From the NCBI GenBank assembly GCA_021234155.1, contig JAJEKV010000170.1:248001-312000 (forward strand): 64,000 bases of DNA. The letters are read 5' to 3'. The position numbers and the translations under genes are program-made. Numbering within the stretch: the stretch's first letter is position 1; each line of letters begins with the position of its first letter. The DNA comes from Isoetes taiwanensis (lineage: Eukaryota > Streptophyta > Lycopodiopsida > Isoetales > Isoetaceae). This document shows positions 23,250 to 34,539 of this stretch, piece after piece. The notes beneath the pieces were generated by a model, which saw only the letters and a list, made by a program, of their open reading frames with translations, made no database searches and was not told the origin of the DNA.

Positions 23250-26200
23250 AAATTGGGAAAACCCTATCATCTTTGCTACTCGCCCTTTACTGCGGGGGCA
23301 CTCCACTCGGAGGATCACGGAAGCCCACACTGCGACCACTCGGTGAGCGATCACCTCGAGGCGTCGAGTTTATCTCGGGTTGGCGGCGGTGCCTCCAACC
23401 AAGGATCCATAGGGATCCGGCGATTCCACGAGCGCCCTGGATCGGCGTCGTCCATCTTGCATGTAATCGGTCGCGGAAGCTCACCGGACCTTTGTTATCG
23501 AGTTCTCCATCTTCCGCGAATTTTGGTTCTTTCGGCCGAACCCAACTTCCAATTTAGGCGAATACCAACCCTAGCGGTGTTTCACGCGAAAGGTCACCTC
23601 CGCGGATATTAAAGTAATCATTCCCCAGCGATATTTTTGTACACGCAAACTTTTCGACTCCTCTTTTTAATATTACGACAAGCTGCCCCGGTGATTAATA
23701 CCGATCGCCATTAAAGTTTTATTCTCCGCCGGGGAACTCTCCGCATCTTGGTGCGAAGGCTGTCTCTTGAGATTCTCAATCGTCCGCGATCTTTCGACCG
23801 CGTGTCTCCCGAAAAAAAAAAAAAAACCCTTCCCAGCCGTCACTTCCACTCCTCACTTTTCACTCATACTCCCTCCGTCCTTCCGGACGCCATTACTCCG
23901 TGACCTCGACCTTCAAGATGGCTTCTACCTCCAAGAACTCAACACTCCTTGTTGCACCAATGGATCGGCGCAATTCGAAAATATCAAGTTCGTTTCTTCA
24001 TGCGCACCGGCTCCCACATCACGGCATCACCTATAACCTCTGGTGAGTTCCGGATTGTTTCATTTTCTGCAGCGGGAACTCCGGCTCCCAACAAGAACAA
24101 ATTACGACAATTTGTGGCTAACACAGTGAAGGCGGAAGATGGATATGCCTCCCAAGTCGATGGAAACCCTATACTCCTAAACCCTCAAACCATAGCCCTC
24201 GCCTTTTCTCTACCCAATCCGCCCAATGCCTTGTCTTACCTTGACATTGGTAAATATGATATTTCCAAATTACGCTCTATTCCTTATAATCTTTGCACAA
24301 ACCAAAGCTGTCCACCTTTCCAAAGCAACATGATGCCTTTACCAAGTTTCTTTGGAGGAAATTTTTAAGGTTACTCCATGAAGAATACCTCTATTGCGAT
24401 GTTTTCTACCATCGTACTATATCCTCACCAACACCCTTTGAAACAATCAATTGGACTCAACTCTGTATCGGAGATTTCAGCGAGGAACTTGGCGGATTTC
24501 GAGAAAAATCCTAACTCTTCCTCGGATTTGCCCCATGGGAGCCCACTTCCGGGCTTTCATTAATCATCGGACCCCCCGCGCCATCATGCCCCTTCTCCAC
24601 CAAGCCAACATCGACCTTATTGATGCTTTGAAAGGTCTTCAACCAAACTCTCCTCCTTCCAAGACCGTCAATCTCGACCAACTCGGGCAGAAATATTTCA
24701 CAACCACAGTCTCCACCTCCTGTAAATTCCAATTCTCTAAAACCTATTCATTACATTGATAACCAACCACCGGAACAACCACCCGGTTAACCTTGTGCAA
24801 CAATTCCACTTTCGGACTCAGCGGCACCGGCAAAAAACGGCGGCGACACAACAAAACTCCCATTGATCTCACGGTACTCACAAGGACACTCACGGCAATG
24901 ACCAAGGATCTATAAACAAGGGTGCGGATCAAAGCCATCCCATCCACCTCCTCACACCGTGGATACCTACTGATGAAGCTGTCCTCGGTGCCTTGATGCC
25001 CTCCGTGATCATCACGAACTTCATAGCGACCACCCGGGGACGCGACACGAGTCCGTGGACCAACTCCAAGCGAAGTCATCCTGCGAAGGCGATTTGGGTA
25101 TTTGTGAGGCCGAGAAGAAGCCTTGCACAATCAATTCATGATCCATCGAGAAACCCTTCATCAATCCCGACCAAATTGTCAAGGAACTCAAGGAGTCCCT
25201 CAAACAAAAGCGACACCAAGTACAGCGATCTTGAGACACGCTACAACAATCGGGTGCGTCACGAATAATGCTACTCGGCCGAAACGGCACGCCGTGCGAC
25301 CAACTTGATACTTGAGTCAAGGTCACGACTTTGAAACCACCTTGCGGAATAAGGATGCTCACATCGCATCTCTCCAAGGCAAGTTAGACCAGCTCCGGCA
25401 ACACCGCATTGCTGCAGATGCTCTTGAAATAGCTGCACTCAAAAGCAGGACTTGCAAGCCACTCGGGCTTCAAGCTCCTCGATTCCCAACTTCTCCGGCA
25501 AGTCCAGACACCTCACCGCCAAAGTCCGGGCTGCGGACCCGGTCTCTCAGAGCAACAAGATATCATTGCGGATTACAAGATACGGCTTTCCAGATAGGCG
25601 GCGGGGCGGCGGATGATGCGGAAGAAAAGCGAGAACAAACCTATCGGCATACGCTATTCCCCCTGGACTATCCGAAACCCGGCCGGTTACCATGACTATG
25701 TGCAAGCAAGGAAAAACACTTTTCTTTTATTACGGGTGAGAAACAAGGGTGATACCACAAGTCCACGATCAGTAGGCGATATCGAGCGACAATGGCCCTT
25801 CATAATACGTCCATGAGCGAGGCACACTTTGTGCTCTCGTCAATTTTGATATCCTGGGGTTGCGGATCTCGACCATTTCGGCTCTCGGCACCATAGCCCC
25901 CCGGCTTATGTCATGCCGCGACTTCTACGGCACATGTTTTTCGGGCTCATCACGGATAAACGCGAGAACTTTAAAGGAGATACGTGGGCGGGTTCTTTTG
26001 ACCAAGAAGAACAAGTACCTCCAAGACACAAAATTTCGCAAGCTGTTACCTCGGAATACATGCCTCTTCTCTGAGAAGAAGTGGAGCTATGGCTAGCTGA
26101 ACTTGGCGCGCTCGCCGGACACTATACAACTCGAACAAGAACTTGACCTTTGCGGTTGTTCTTACAACATTATGCTTCCTTGCCGCGATCGCACCGCGGG

Positions 26201-26660
26201 CTGAAAGCGAGCGTCCTCCACGATGAGTGGGACCACATGCACTGTGACGGCACATGTACATTCCGGTGCATGGGAGGCGGTTACAAAAAGCTACTACGAG
26301 AAGATATTATTGGAATTCCAAGAACAGATGCGGGATGACCGGCACCAACCCCCAAACAACAGGAGTACACTAGCAAGCTTTGGATGCCCACCTCGATCAA
26401 GGTCAATTCCCGGCATGGAGACAAGAATTACGGACTCTTTGAAGTCAAAGAACATGCGGATTGGACACCCACGGCAATTTGCAGCCGAGACAAGCGTTGG
26501 GACCCACGCTTCATCCATGAGACGAAATGGCGTGAGGATGAAACTTTGGACAACACCAACAAGCTGGATATACATGCCCAATGCGTGTTGGTGGAAGGCG
26601 CCCGAATGCAATTTACGGTCTTGTAACCTTCCTTGCCAAGGCCAAAACTTCAGCTGATCC
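23250..26660 (+). other. Gypsy 3' region with extra degraded open frames
   Basis: Between integrase and the 3' LTR are about 3.9 kb. Scattered frames look like decayed coding sequence: 23949-24368 (NPILLNPQTIALAFSLPNPP), 25312-25695 (coiled-coil-like, IASLQGKLDQLRQHR) and 26223-26657. Athila and Tat elements have extra genes in this place, but I cannot match these to an envelope-like or other family. The start near 23918 (MASTSKNS in the other frame) may be the original ATG. Confidence 0.45.
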
Positions 26661-27046
26661 ATCGTATTTGGAGAAGCGAGAATGCGTGTAAAGCACTCAT
26701 GACCATACTCGTAGTATCGTGAAACGCAAGTGCGGATCCATTTTGCAACCCCAATGCAAAATTTGGAAAGTTCGGGTTGGACCTTGTCTTATACATGGAG
26801 ATCACAAATCTTCCATCGAGATCCACGCCATTTGGAGAACATGATTTCTGAAGGCTTTCTCATAGGAGCGGTAGAATGTTTGGCATCCGGGACTCAAGCA
26901 AATCTGGAAAGAGGCGAACAACACTCGGTGAATACGATGGTGAGCCTCCCTCATCTCTATGTTCAAGATCGAGGAAGAGGAGCGAGGATTCCCACCCCGG
27001 AATTCATGCCCCTTTTCTAGCCAATAAGTGTAGTTTGGTAGGGGAG

Positions 27047-27655
27047 TGTTAGCCACAATGCTGGCGGACACACGCAGTGTCTATACTCTTTGCATGAGGC
27101 GAGGCCCCACTGGCCCACGGTGTCCAAGAAGAGGGATCCACAAAGAGCCACGGTGGGTCAAAGCTCCTCCAAAAGCGAAGACCCAAAGGTAGGACCCAGC
27201 GGGCCACTACTTGTCTGTTAGCGGCGCGGGCGGCTCAGATTCTGTTCGAGTGCCCAAGTAGTGGAGCAGCGTTGTCATGATGAGGATCAGATTCAGGGCC
27301 GTAGGCCACTCCCAGGTGTTCCTATATATTGTAGCATTTTTGCTCCTTCAAAAAGAGGGTTGAGTGTTCTTTTGTGTCACTCTGAGCGGACATATCTTTG
27401 CCGTGCGCTTTGTTAATGCGCTCTTTTGAGCCTTCATTGTACACTTGTTTTGATCAATGGATTGCCGTGTTCTCCACAAGTGTCTTGTGTGTTTCATTGT
27501 GTATTGCCATTGCTGTTTTATCTGAGTTTTTCTTGTTCTTTCCTCTGTTAGCAAAAATCCCGCGTGACAAGAGTGTCTCAGGATTTGCCCTGCCGGACTT
27601 CACGGATCTCACAGAGATCTGTCCCTCAGGCGATCCCGAGCCCGGACCCCAAACA
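27047..27655 (+). repeat. Gypsy 3' LTR (609 bp)
   Basis: Follows the purine tract GGTAGGGGAG. Starts TGTTAGCC, ends CCCCAAACA, and is followed by GCCAT. Confidence 0.92.
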
Positions 27656-27771
27656 GCCATCGGAAGTCTATATTCTTCTGCCATTTTATTTCTAGTCAGT
27701 ATTTGATGCCCAATATCCAACATATGGTAGCCCTGGTACAGTATATGCCTATCATAGGACCCATCCTAGGA

Positions 27772-30700
27772 ATGCCACGGTTCTATTGCGACAGCAATAG
27801 AACCGACAGCAATAGAACCGACATTCCTTGGATGGGGACGTCCCTTTGTCACTCCTCCTATTTATTCAACCTCTCTTCATTGTTCTATCATCGGCGTTCT
27901 CTTGAGCTAGATTTCTCCTTCTTCTCTATCCTATCAGTTTCTCTACCCTATTCCTATTCTATTTTGTTTTACATTAGCTTCTCCTATCGTGTCTACCTAT
28001 TACATTTGAGCATCTAATCATTTGTTACAATCTTGGCTATTTAGCGCCCTAGGCCCGGATTAAGAATATGAGGAAGAAACTTCGTCGATCTTGTTTGCCA
28101 AGATTCGATGAGGCTATTCGTTCTTCAACATATGGGCGATTTTTCTAAGATAAGTTGCTATTCTCTTTTTTATCTTTGTGGCATGGATTTTTGAAGCGAT
28201 TTGGGGCTTTAGTTTTCGTGGATTGATTTTTTCTTGGCTGTGGCCATTCCGTTGCTGCCTAAAACCCCTTTTTGCCTTTTTCTTTCTGCCCGGGCCGCCT
28301 ACCCTCTTTGGTTTAGAGTGATTGAACCGATTGATAGATAAACCCTTTGTTACGTATGCCATGTTTCTTGCAAAGCAACTAAATCCCTCGATTTTTTGGT
28401 AGGTCTTCTTTGGCTTGGGTTGATTCCATCCTTTGTTTTTGTTTGTGGTTGTCTTGGATTAGAGCCTATGCGGTATTCGCTTAAGAATGCATGCATCGGA
28501 TGCTTTCAAAATAGCGGGGTTCCGGCTGTTCATAGTTTTGATGCGTCTGCATGATGGAGCTATGATGTCGATCGCGATGGCATGACATGATGGTTGGAGA
28601 TCGCCATACACGAGAAGGTTTGTCTTTTATCGATTAAAATTTTTATGTTTTCTTCTTACGCCTCGATTTGAGCTTGGGTCAATAGAATAGTCTTATTCGT
28701 CGGGATTGAATTTCGCCCTTGGCTTGGGGGATCGATATGGAAGCTTGCATTGAATTTGAGTTGTCTCTCGGTCTTGCTATATTTTATATTTTATCCATCG
28801 TTGTTATGATTTTGCCTTCCACGGTGTAACGTGGCCTCCTAAAGATTCTATTCTACTAGTTTCTAATTGCAGATTTCACTCGGCGGGGCCCCTTGGGCTC
28901 GTGGATTAAGCCCCATGCCGGTTCATTCATCCGACATCATCCAAGAAGCCTCATCTAGATCTTTGCCATCGGAAGTCTATATTCTTCTGCCATTTTATTT
29001 CTAGTCAGTATTTGATGCCCAATATCCAACATATGGTAGCCCTTGTACAGATTTGCGCTGTTAATGTCTGGTCATGGCTCTTCATTCTTGGACTCTTCTT
29101 TCTTCTGGCTGTTTTTTTGGTGGCTGCAGCCATACAATCATCTCTTGTGTAAGTCTGGAGCTCGGGTTCTAATTATGTGGACTCGAGCTCGTTCGATCCT
29201 CTAAGGAGGTCGGCTCTGAGTTTCGTCTTCTACCACAGGTTCGTTCTCTCCCTGCACATCATGCAGAGCATAAATAGTGTTCCGGAATTGGCTTTTAGAT
29301 ATGACATTTGAGTATTTCTTTCATAGTAATGCTGCTGACTTGTTGGTGGAGATGCATGGTTTTTTCCCATTGTGTTAGAAGTTCGAATCCTTGCACTTGT
29401 TTTTTTTTTTTTTCTCGTTGCTTCCAAAGACATTGCCATTTTGTTCAAATCCTTATTTTTGTCCTTTTGTAGTATCTTTAAGAATCTTTGTGGTTGCCTT
29501 TTTTGGTTGTTCAATCCATGCATTTGCCTCCTTTTTGTTTGTTTAAACATTTTTTCTTCTCCTCTCGGGTCGCTCGTATAGATCTGCATTTCCATTAGAT
29601 TGCTTCTTTTATGCATGTTCTTTCTCTCATGAGAATGAAATCGAGTTTTGTTTTTCCATAGATCCTTGTTTGTCCTTGTCGCATTAAACATGACATGCAT
29701 ACATTTTCCTTTTCTCTTGGAAATTCATAGGCTTATATATCCCTTAAATGTGCTTTCATCATCTCCTTATGCAAAGCCGTTATATGTAGATTTTGTACAA
29801 TTGACATTGCATTGGATCATGATTTTGTACAATTGACATTGCATTGGATCATTATGCATGGGTTTTTTGTCCCCTTGTCATCAGCATGGGTGTTTATGGC
29901 TATGCACTTTGCATGTTAGTAGGCATCTTGATGCTTGTGTGGCGCTTGTTCTATTTGGCTAGATGCCTAGCGAGGGGTGGTGCATGTATGCTCTTTGCAA
30001 TGTGGCATGCATCCTGGCACTGATTCAAAATTTGTACATTCGTCCGTTTGTCTTTTTTAGTCATGTTAGCTTCTTTTTTGATTGTCATGCTTATTCCCTT
30101 TGTTCCGGGGTTGTTCTATTTGCTCCTACAATCTTGTTTTTAGCTCCATCTGTTTTACATTGTTTTACACCTTATACCACGAACATTGTCAGAGATTATT
30201 CTGGACTCGTGAGTCATGTTATACCAAGTAAGTACATTTGCCCCATGGGTCCCATCGTCATTATACGTGCATATGCATGCTTTCATTTCTTGTAGGCTCA
30301 CTTTCTCCTATCTAGTTGGTCCCTGTGCATGTTTATTTCCAATTTTCATGCTCATGTTAATGCATTTATGTTGGGTACACATACATGCATATTTTCATTT
30401 CCATAAGTTAGTCTCTCCTATTTACTTTGTCTATTTATTCATTTCCGTATCTATGCATGGGTCCCATATATGTGTGTATGCATAATGAGGCGATTTTCTG
30501 ACATTTTTTCATCTAGTTCCCTTGTGTCTTTGTTAGATTCCGCACTTTATTTCCTTGTCATTTTTGTGGATAAATTAGGCTGAGGTTTGGCATGTTTAAT
30601 CTCATTTTGACTAGATCGTAGTATAGGATAGGTTTTCATCTTCTCTAGAGTTCTTATCGAGTTTGTGCTTTTAGCTTAGGGTGTTGATCCACAAAGTGCT

Positions 30701-33430
30701 AAGAGAGTGCTTAGGCATTATTACAAGTGGCATTGCGCATGCTTGTATGGGTTTTGGGATCTCTATGCCATCATTTTTGCTATAGTTAGTTACTTGTATT
30801 TTTGATGAATGTCCTGTTCTACATTTTTGTCAACCGTTGGTTCATGATCAATCATCCACATTTCATCACAAACAATCTCGATCATGTTTTAATTTTGATT
30901 TAGATTTTTTGGCTATATGATTGTCCTCTATTCGTTGACTCGTACTCCTTTTGAGTTTGATCATACCCAGGTTCGTCATGGATGACGTTCACATTCGATA
31001 TTTTCATCTCGTCAATTCTTGGGCTCTCTATAGTTTCGTTTAGTCTCTTTTTGGTCTTCAACATGGTATGTTTGTTCCATTTTTTGGTCATATACATCTG
31101 GGTGATGATGTTTGTATTACATGGTTTCTTTTTTGTCGTAGGTTTGTTTCAATGTCTTTGTTCCTTTTTTGGTCCTTTTGCTTGATTTGTTCCTTTTCAC
31201 TTCGTTAAGCCATTTGTTCCATTGGCTCTTGTAATTCATTTAGTATTTTGCTTCGTGTCAATTTTTGCTTCATGCAGGTAGGTTATTCCTTTGTGCCTTT
31301 GCCCATTTGTCCCATGTTGGTAGCTCTTTGTTCTAGTTGATTCACTATAGACATCTGCTGCAGCTATCCCTTTACGGATGCCTTTTTGCTCTACAATGTA
31401 CTATTTGCCTCTTAATGTCATTATTCCAGTTACTTTGTATTCCTATGAGCTTATTTAGTCCGTCCTTTTGTTTCTCGATGTGATTTTTCCGGTCGCTTCA
31501 ATAGTTTCAATTTGTTTTTTAGTTTGCTTGCTCTTTTAATTCTATTAGTTCTATTTTGCCCATGTACTTTGTGCCTTTAATTCCATTGTTCTGCTTCATT
31601 AGTACTTTGTGAGTGATTTTTATATTTTTAAGTGCTCCTTAGAATTATCACCTGAGCATTCTTTGCTCTTTTACTCCGGTTTCTATGTTTCTATGTTCTT
31701 TACATTGGTCGACTTGATATAATTTATAATTCATGTGCATCTTTTGGCATTTATGTGCACCTTTGCTCTATTTTCTTCTTTTGTTAGAATTCCTCAACTC
31801 GCTCTAGCTGTCTTGTTTGCCTCGTCCCTCATCCAGTTTTGACACCCTCGTGGAATTTTCAAGGGTCTTCTAGTATCTGGTACTCTAATGTCTAGTTCTT
31901 CCTTTAATATTTTGGTCGTTTTATTTTTCTTAGGCTCTCATTTTCGCTACATTGTTGCTTTGTTTGCTTTCTCTTGTGTGCTCTTACTATTTTATTGCGC
32001 TTCTGCATTGCATATCATTTTCTGTGGTATGTCATTTGTTTGGTTTCTCTTTTTCTACTTTGTAATTTTAGTGTTATCCATTTTTGCATTGCGAAGATTC
32101 CCTTGCTCCTCTTGTCCCGTTTCTTTCGTTATTCGTTTCTCCTTTGTTGGACATTTTTCCAGTAGTTTCTTTAGTTTTATGCTCTAGGTCTTTCAATCAT
32201 GTTTGTTCACCTTCTCCCTAGTGTCCTTTGAGGTCGTTGATTCCTTGGTCTCGTTCCTTGTTCCAGTATTCTGGCACTCCTCTGCCCCTTCTGCCTTGTT
32301 CGTTCCAATGTTCTATTACCTTGGTTGTCCCTTTTCTCCATTTATCATTTTCTGCACTATATTGTTTTGCTGTTCTGGCAATTCCTTACTTGCTCCTCTC
32401 TTCTCGTTCTTTTACTTGCTCCACATTTCCCTTCAGCTTCTTATCATACACTGTTTCATTTTGTTGCTTTGACCTTTGTAGGCTTGTTTCTCCCTTTGGC
32501 TTTTACATTTCATGTGCTTCGTGTCACCTCCTTTTCCATAGCCTTTTGTGTCCTTCTGGCCTTTTAGACTCTGTATCTTATTCGCGCTGCCCTTAGTTTA
32601 CCATCTTGACCTCGGCTCGACTGCTTTTTCTCTAGGTTTCTCCACTAAGCTGCTTAGTATTCTTGTTCTAGTTTTTCGTCTTTCTTTGAACTTGCTTGTT
32701 ATATTGGTCCATCCATTCGCCATTGCTTCATTAGTCCCGGTTTGTTAGCCCCATTCGCTCATTCCATTATTCCTAGTTTCCCCAGTAGTTTGTGCTTTCG
32801 AGTCCGTGGTTTCAGTTTGTCTATAGATTTTGACGATTCTAGGTGGTTGTCACTCGAGAGCTTGTCTACGGGTATTTTTGTGTCCCTTCTTTGCTCCTTT
32901 TTGTACATCCTGTTATTTTTGCATTCTTAGGTTTTAGGTAGAATCATTGATTCCTTTTCTCCGTCCGCTTTTCCTGCTGAGTTTTGTCCCCGTCCACCTT
33001 CTCCACTTTTTCTTGTCCACTCTTTTTTATTTTTGGCCTTTTACTTTGCTTCACTTGCATGGTTTCTTAGTCGCCTTGTTTCCCATGCCACTATCCGTTC
33101 TGGCTCCCACTTACCTGGCTCCTTTCTGGCGTATTATGTCCTTCCTTTCTTTGTGTTCTTCCTCACTCGTCATTCCTCCCATCGGCTCTTTCGATGTTCT
33201 GTCTATTCTTATGCCTTTGATGTTGCCATTTTCAGATCCATTTTGTTCCGCTGTCTCATCAGCCTTTTCCGTGCATTCTTTTCCAGTGTCCCTTGTAGAC
33301 TCGTTTCTCCTTTTCTTTATACTATATTTCTCTTTAGCTTCTCTTCTTTTCAGTCTCCATGCTGAGTAGTTTTGAGTTTTGTTCCTCTTCTATCGGCCAG
33401 TATATGCCTATCATAGGACCCATCCTAGGA
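27772..33430 (-). mobile_element. Array unit 2 (longest version), keeps the empty gypsy site
   Basis: Shares its first about 230 bases and 28860-29047 with unit 1, and its last 33 bases (33398-33430) with units 1 and 3. At 28960-29047 it reads uninterrupted through ATCTTTGCCATCGGAAGTC, the point where unit 1 carries the gypsy element. The segment 29050-33397 is unique, T-rich (TTTG and TTCTT tracts) and has no convincing gene. Its short open frames are hydrophobic artefacts of T-richness. It resembles long intron or untranslated sequence. Confidence 0.65.
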
Positions 33431-34526
33431 ATGCCACGGTTCTATTGCGACAGCAATAGAACCGACATTCCTTGGATGGGGACGTCCCTTTGTCACTCCT
33501 CCTATTTATTCAGCCTCTCTTCATTGTTCTATCATCTCTCTTGAGCTAGATTTCTCCTTCTTCCCTATCAGTTTCCCTCACCCTCCCTCCAGTGATGGTT
33601 ATTTGCATTTGATCGTGTTCGTTATTTCTTTTTCTTTCTATGTCCTTTAAATGTGCATTCTTTATGTCCTCAGCATGGCTTTGTAGCCTCTGAGGCGTAC
33701 TTATTAGTTTACTCCGTGTGCGTGTCAATACATGTCAAGTGAAAATTTCCCGCCCGCCTCTCCCTTCTTCAGCTTGTTGTCATATCAAAGGTTTTTCATA
33801 TAATTTTTTATGGGTTCGTGTTCAGTCTATGGTGTGGCTTAGTGGCCTTCTATTCTTGTGACACTAGTGGTATTTTATTTATTCATTCATGTTTTCTCTC
33901 GGTGTGGCATTGTAGCCTCTGAGTCAATATTTATTCATGTTTTCTCTCGGCGTGGCGCTGTTGACTCCGAGATCATATTTATTCTTTTTCTCGGCGTGGC
34001 GCTGTAGCCTCCGAGGCAGCACTAATCGGTTGTTTTTTCCCGCGATGGTCATTCTGCGGACGGTTCCCGATTGGTCGGCTGTTGTTTCTTTCTCGGCGTG
34101 GCCCTGGAGCCTCCGAGTCTCCTTGCCTACGGCATCTAACTCATTGACGTGTTATTTTTTCTTTCAGCCTTGACTTTGCAGGATTTTTTAAGGTCTTGTG
34201 GTTGCCGAGTGCGGGGGATCGTGCTTCAACTATTTGCTTGGGTTTTCCTCAAAAACCTAAGAAGGCGCAGTTCTTCTTTCCAATGAGGAGCAGTCACCAG
34301 GTCGTCTCACCTTTGCATCGACCAATTGGCGGAGTAAAACCATCTTTTATGTTGTATTCTTCAGTATCATCATGCTCTCGATGATTGTCTAGTTTCGGAG
34401 CATTTGAAGTTCACATTTTTGAACTTACCTATCCCTAGTGAGGGTTCCATTTGTACTCAATGTTTTACAAAGCTCAATGAGAACACCACTTCACAGTATA
34501 TGCCTATCATAGGACCCATCCTAGGA
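33431..34526 (-). mobile_element. Array unit 3 (shortest version)
   Basis: Matches unit 1 from the hairpin end through the minisatellite (33895-34125) to CACCACTTCA. It then joins directly to the shared 33-bp end at 34494-34526, lacking the ATTGCAGATTTC...GGTAGCCC part. It has the clearest copy of the terminal hairpin: stem 33437-33448 with 33453-33464. Confidence 0.7.
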
Positions 34527-34539
34527 AACACCATAACTA

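Larger units (their letters stand above)
16694..27655 (+). mobile_element. Ty3/gypsy retrotransposon (about 11 kb), heavily mutated
   Basis: LTRs lie at 16694-17247 and 27047-27655, both starting TGTTAGCC and ending CCCCAAACA. The target duplication GCCAT is at 16689-16693 and 27656-27660. The primer-binding site TGGCGCTGTTGCGGG at 17250 resembles the tRNA-Asp-type site of Athila/Tat elements. A purine tract (GGTAGGGGAG) precedes the 3' LTR. The order is gag, zinc knuckle, protease, RT, RNase H, integrase, then 4 kb of further sequence with additional reading frames. Many frameshifts show it is dead. It is richer in G+C than its surroundings. Confidence 0.93.
15512..27771 (-). mobile_element. 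Array unit 1 (contains the nested gypsy element)
   Basis: Unit sequence is at 15512-16693 and 27661-27771; the rest is the gypsy insertion. It matches unit 2 up to TATGGTAGCCC. It then jumps directly to the shared 33-bp end at 27739-27771, lacking the 4.35 kb present in unit 2. On the plus strand, TTTATTCAGCCTCTC near 15583 looks like a TATA-region and start, followed by pyrimidine-rich leader-like sequence. No coding region is seen in it. Confidence 0.7.
15512..34526 (-). mobile_element. Head-to-tail array of three Helentron-like (Helitron2) units
   Basis: Three units (15512-27771, 27772-33430, 33431-34526) share both ends and abut with no spacer. Read on the minus strand each starts TCCTAGGATGGGTCC and ends with a perfect 12-bp hairpin (CGGTTCTATTGC, loop of 4, GCAATAGAACCG) and then TGGCAT. 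Just inside the hairpin is CCCATCCAAGGA, an inverted copy of the start with one mismatch. The outer flanks are A (15511) and A (34527) on the plus strand, so the array sits between T and T on the minus strand. Asymmetric terminal repeats, a 3' hairpin and T|T insertion are described for Helitron2/Helentrons. No Rep/helicase gene is present, so the units would be non-autonomous. The class is inference. Confidence 0.55.

Noticed and set aside
29230-33369. Many hydrophobic open frames in unit 2, looking like membrane proteins
   Set aside because: They follow from T-rich sequence (TTT and TTC codons), overlap in different frames and show no conserved motif.
15512-34526. Array units as LTRs of one retrotransposon
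   Set aside because: The shared ends are not TG...CA, there is no primer-binding site after a unit, the units differ by large internal deletions, and the terminal hairpin with an inverted subterminal repeat is not an LTR feature.
15512-34526. Classic Helitron with a 3' CTRR end
   Set aside because: A CTAG word appears only at unit junctions, as part of the next unit's start. The left outer flank lacks it and insertion is T|T rather than A|T.
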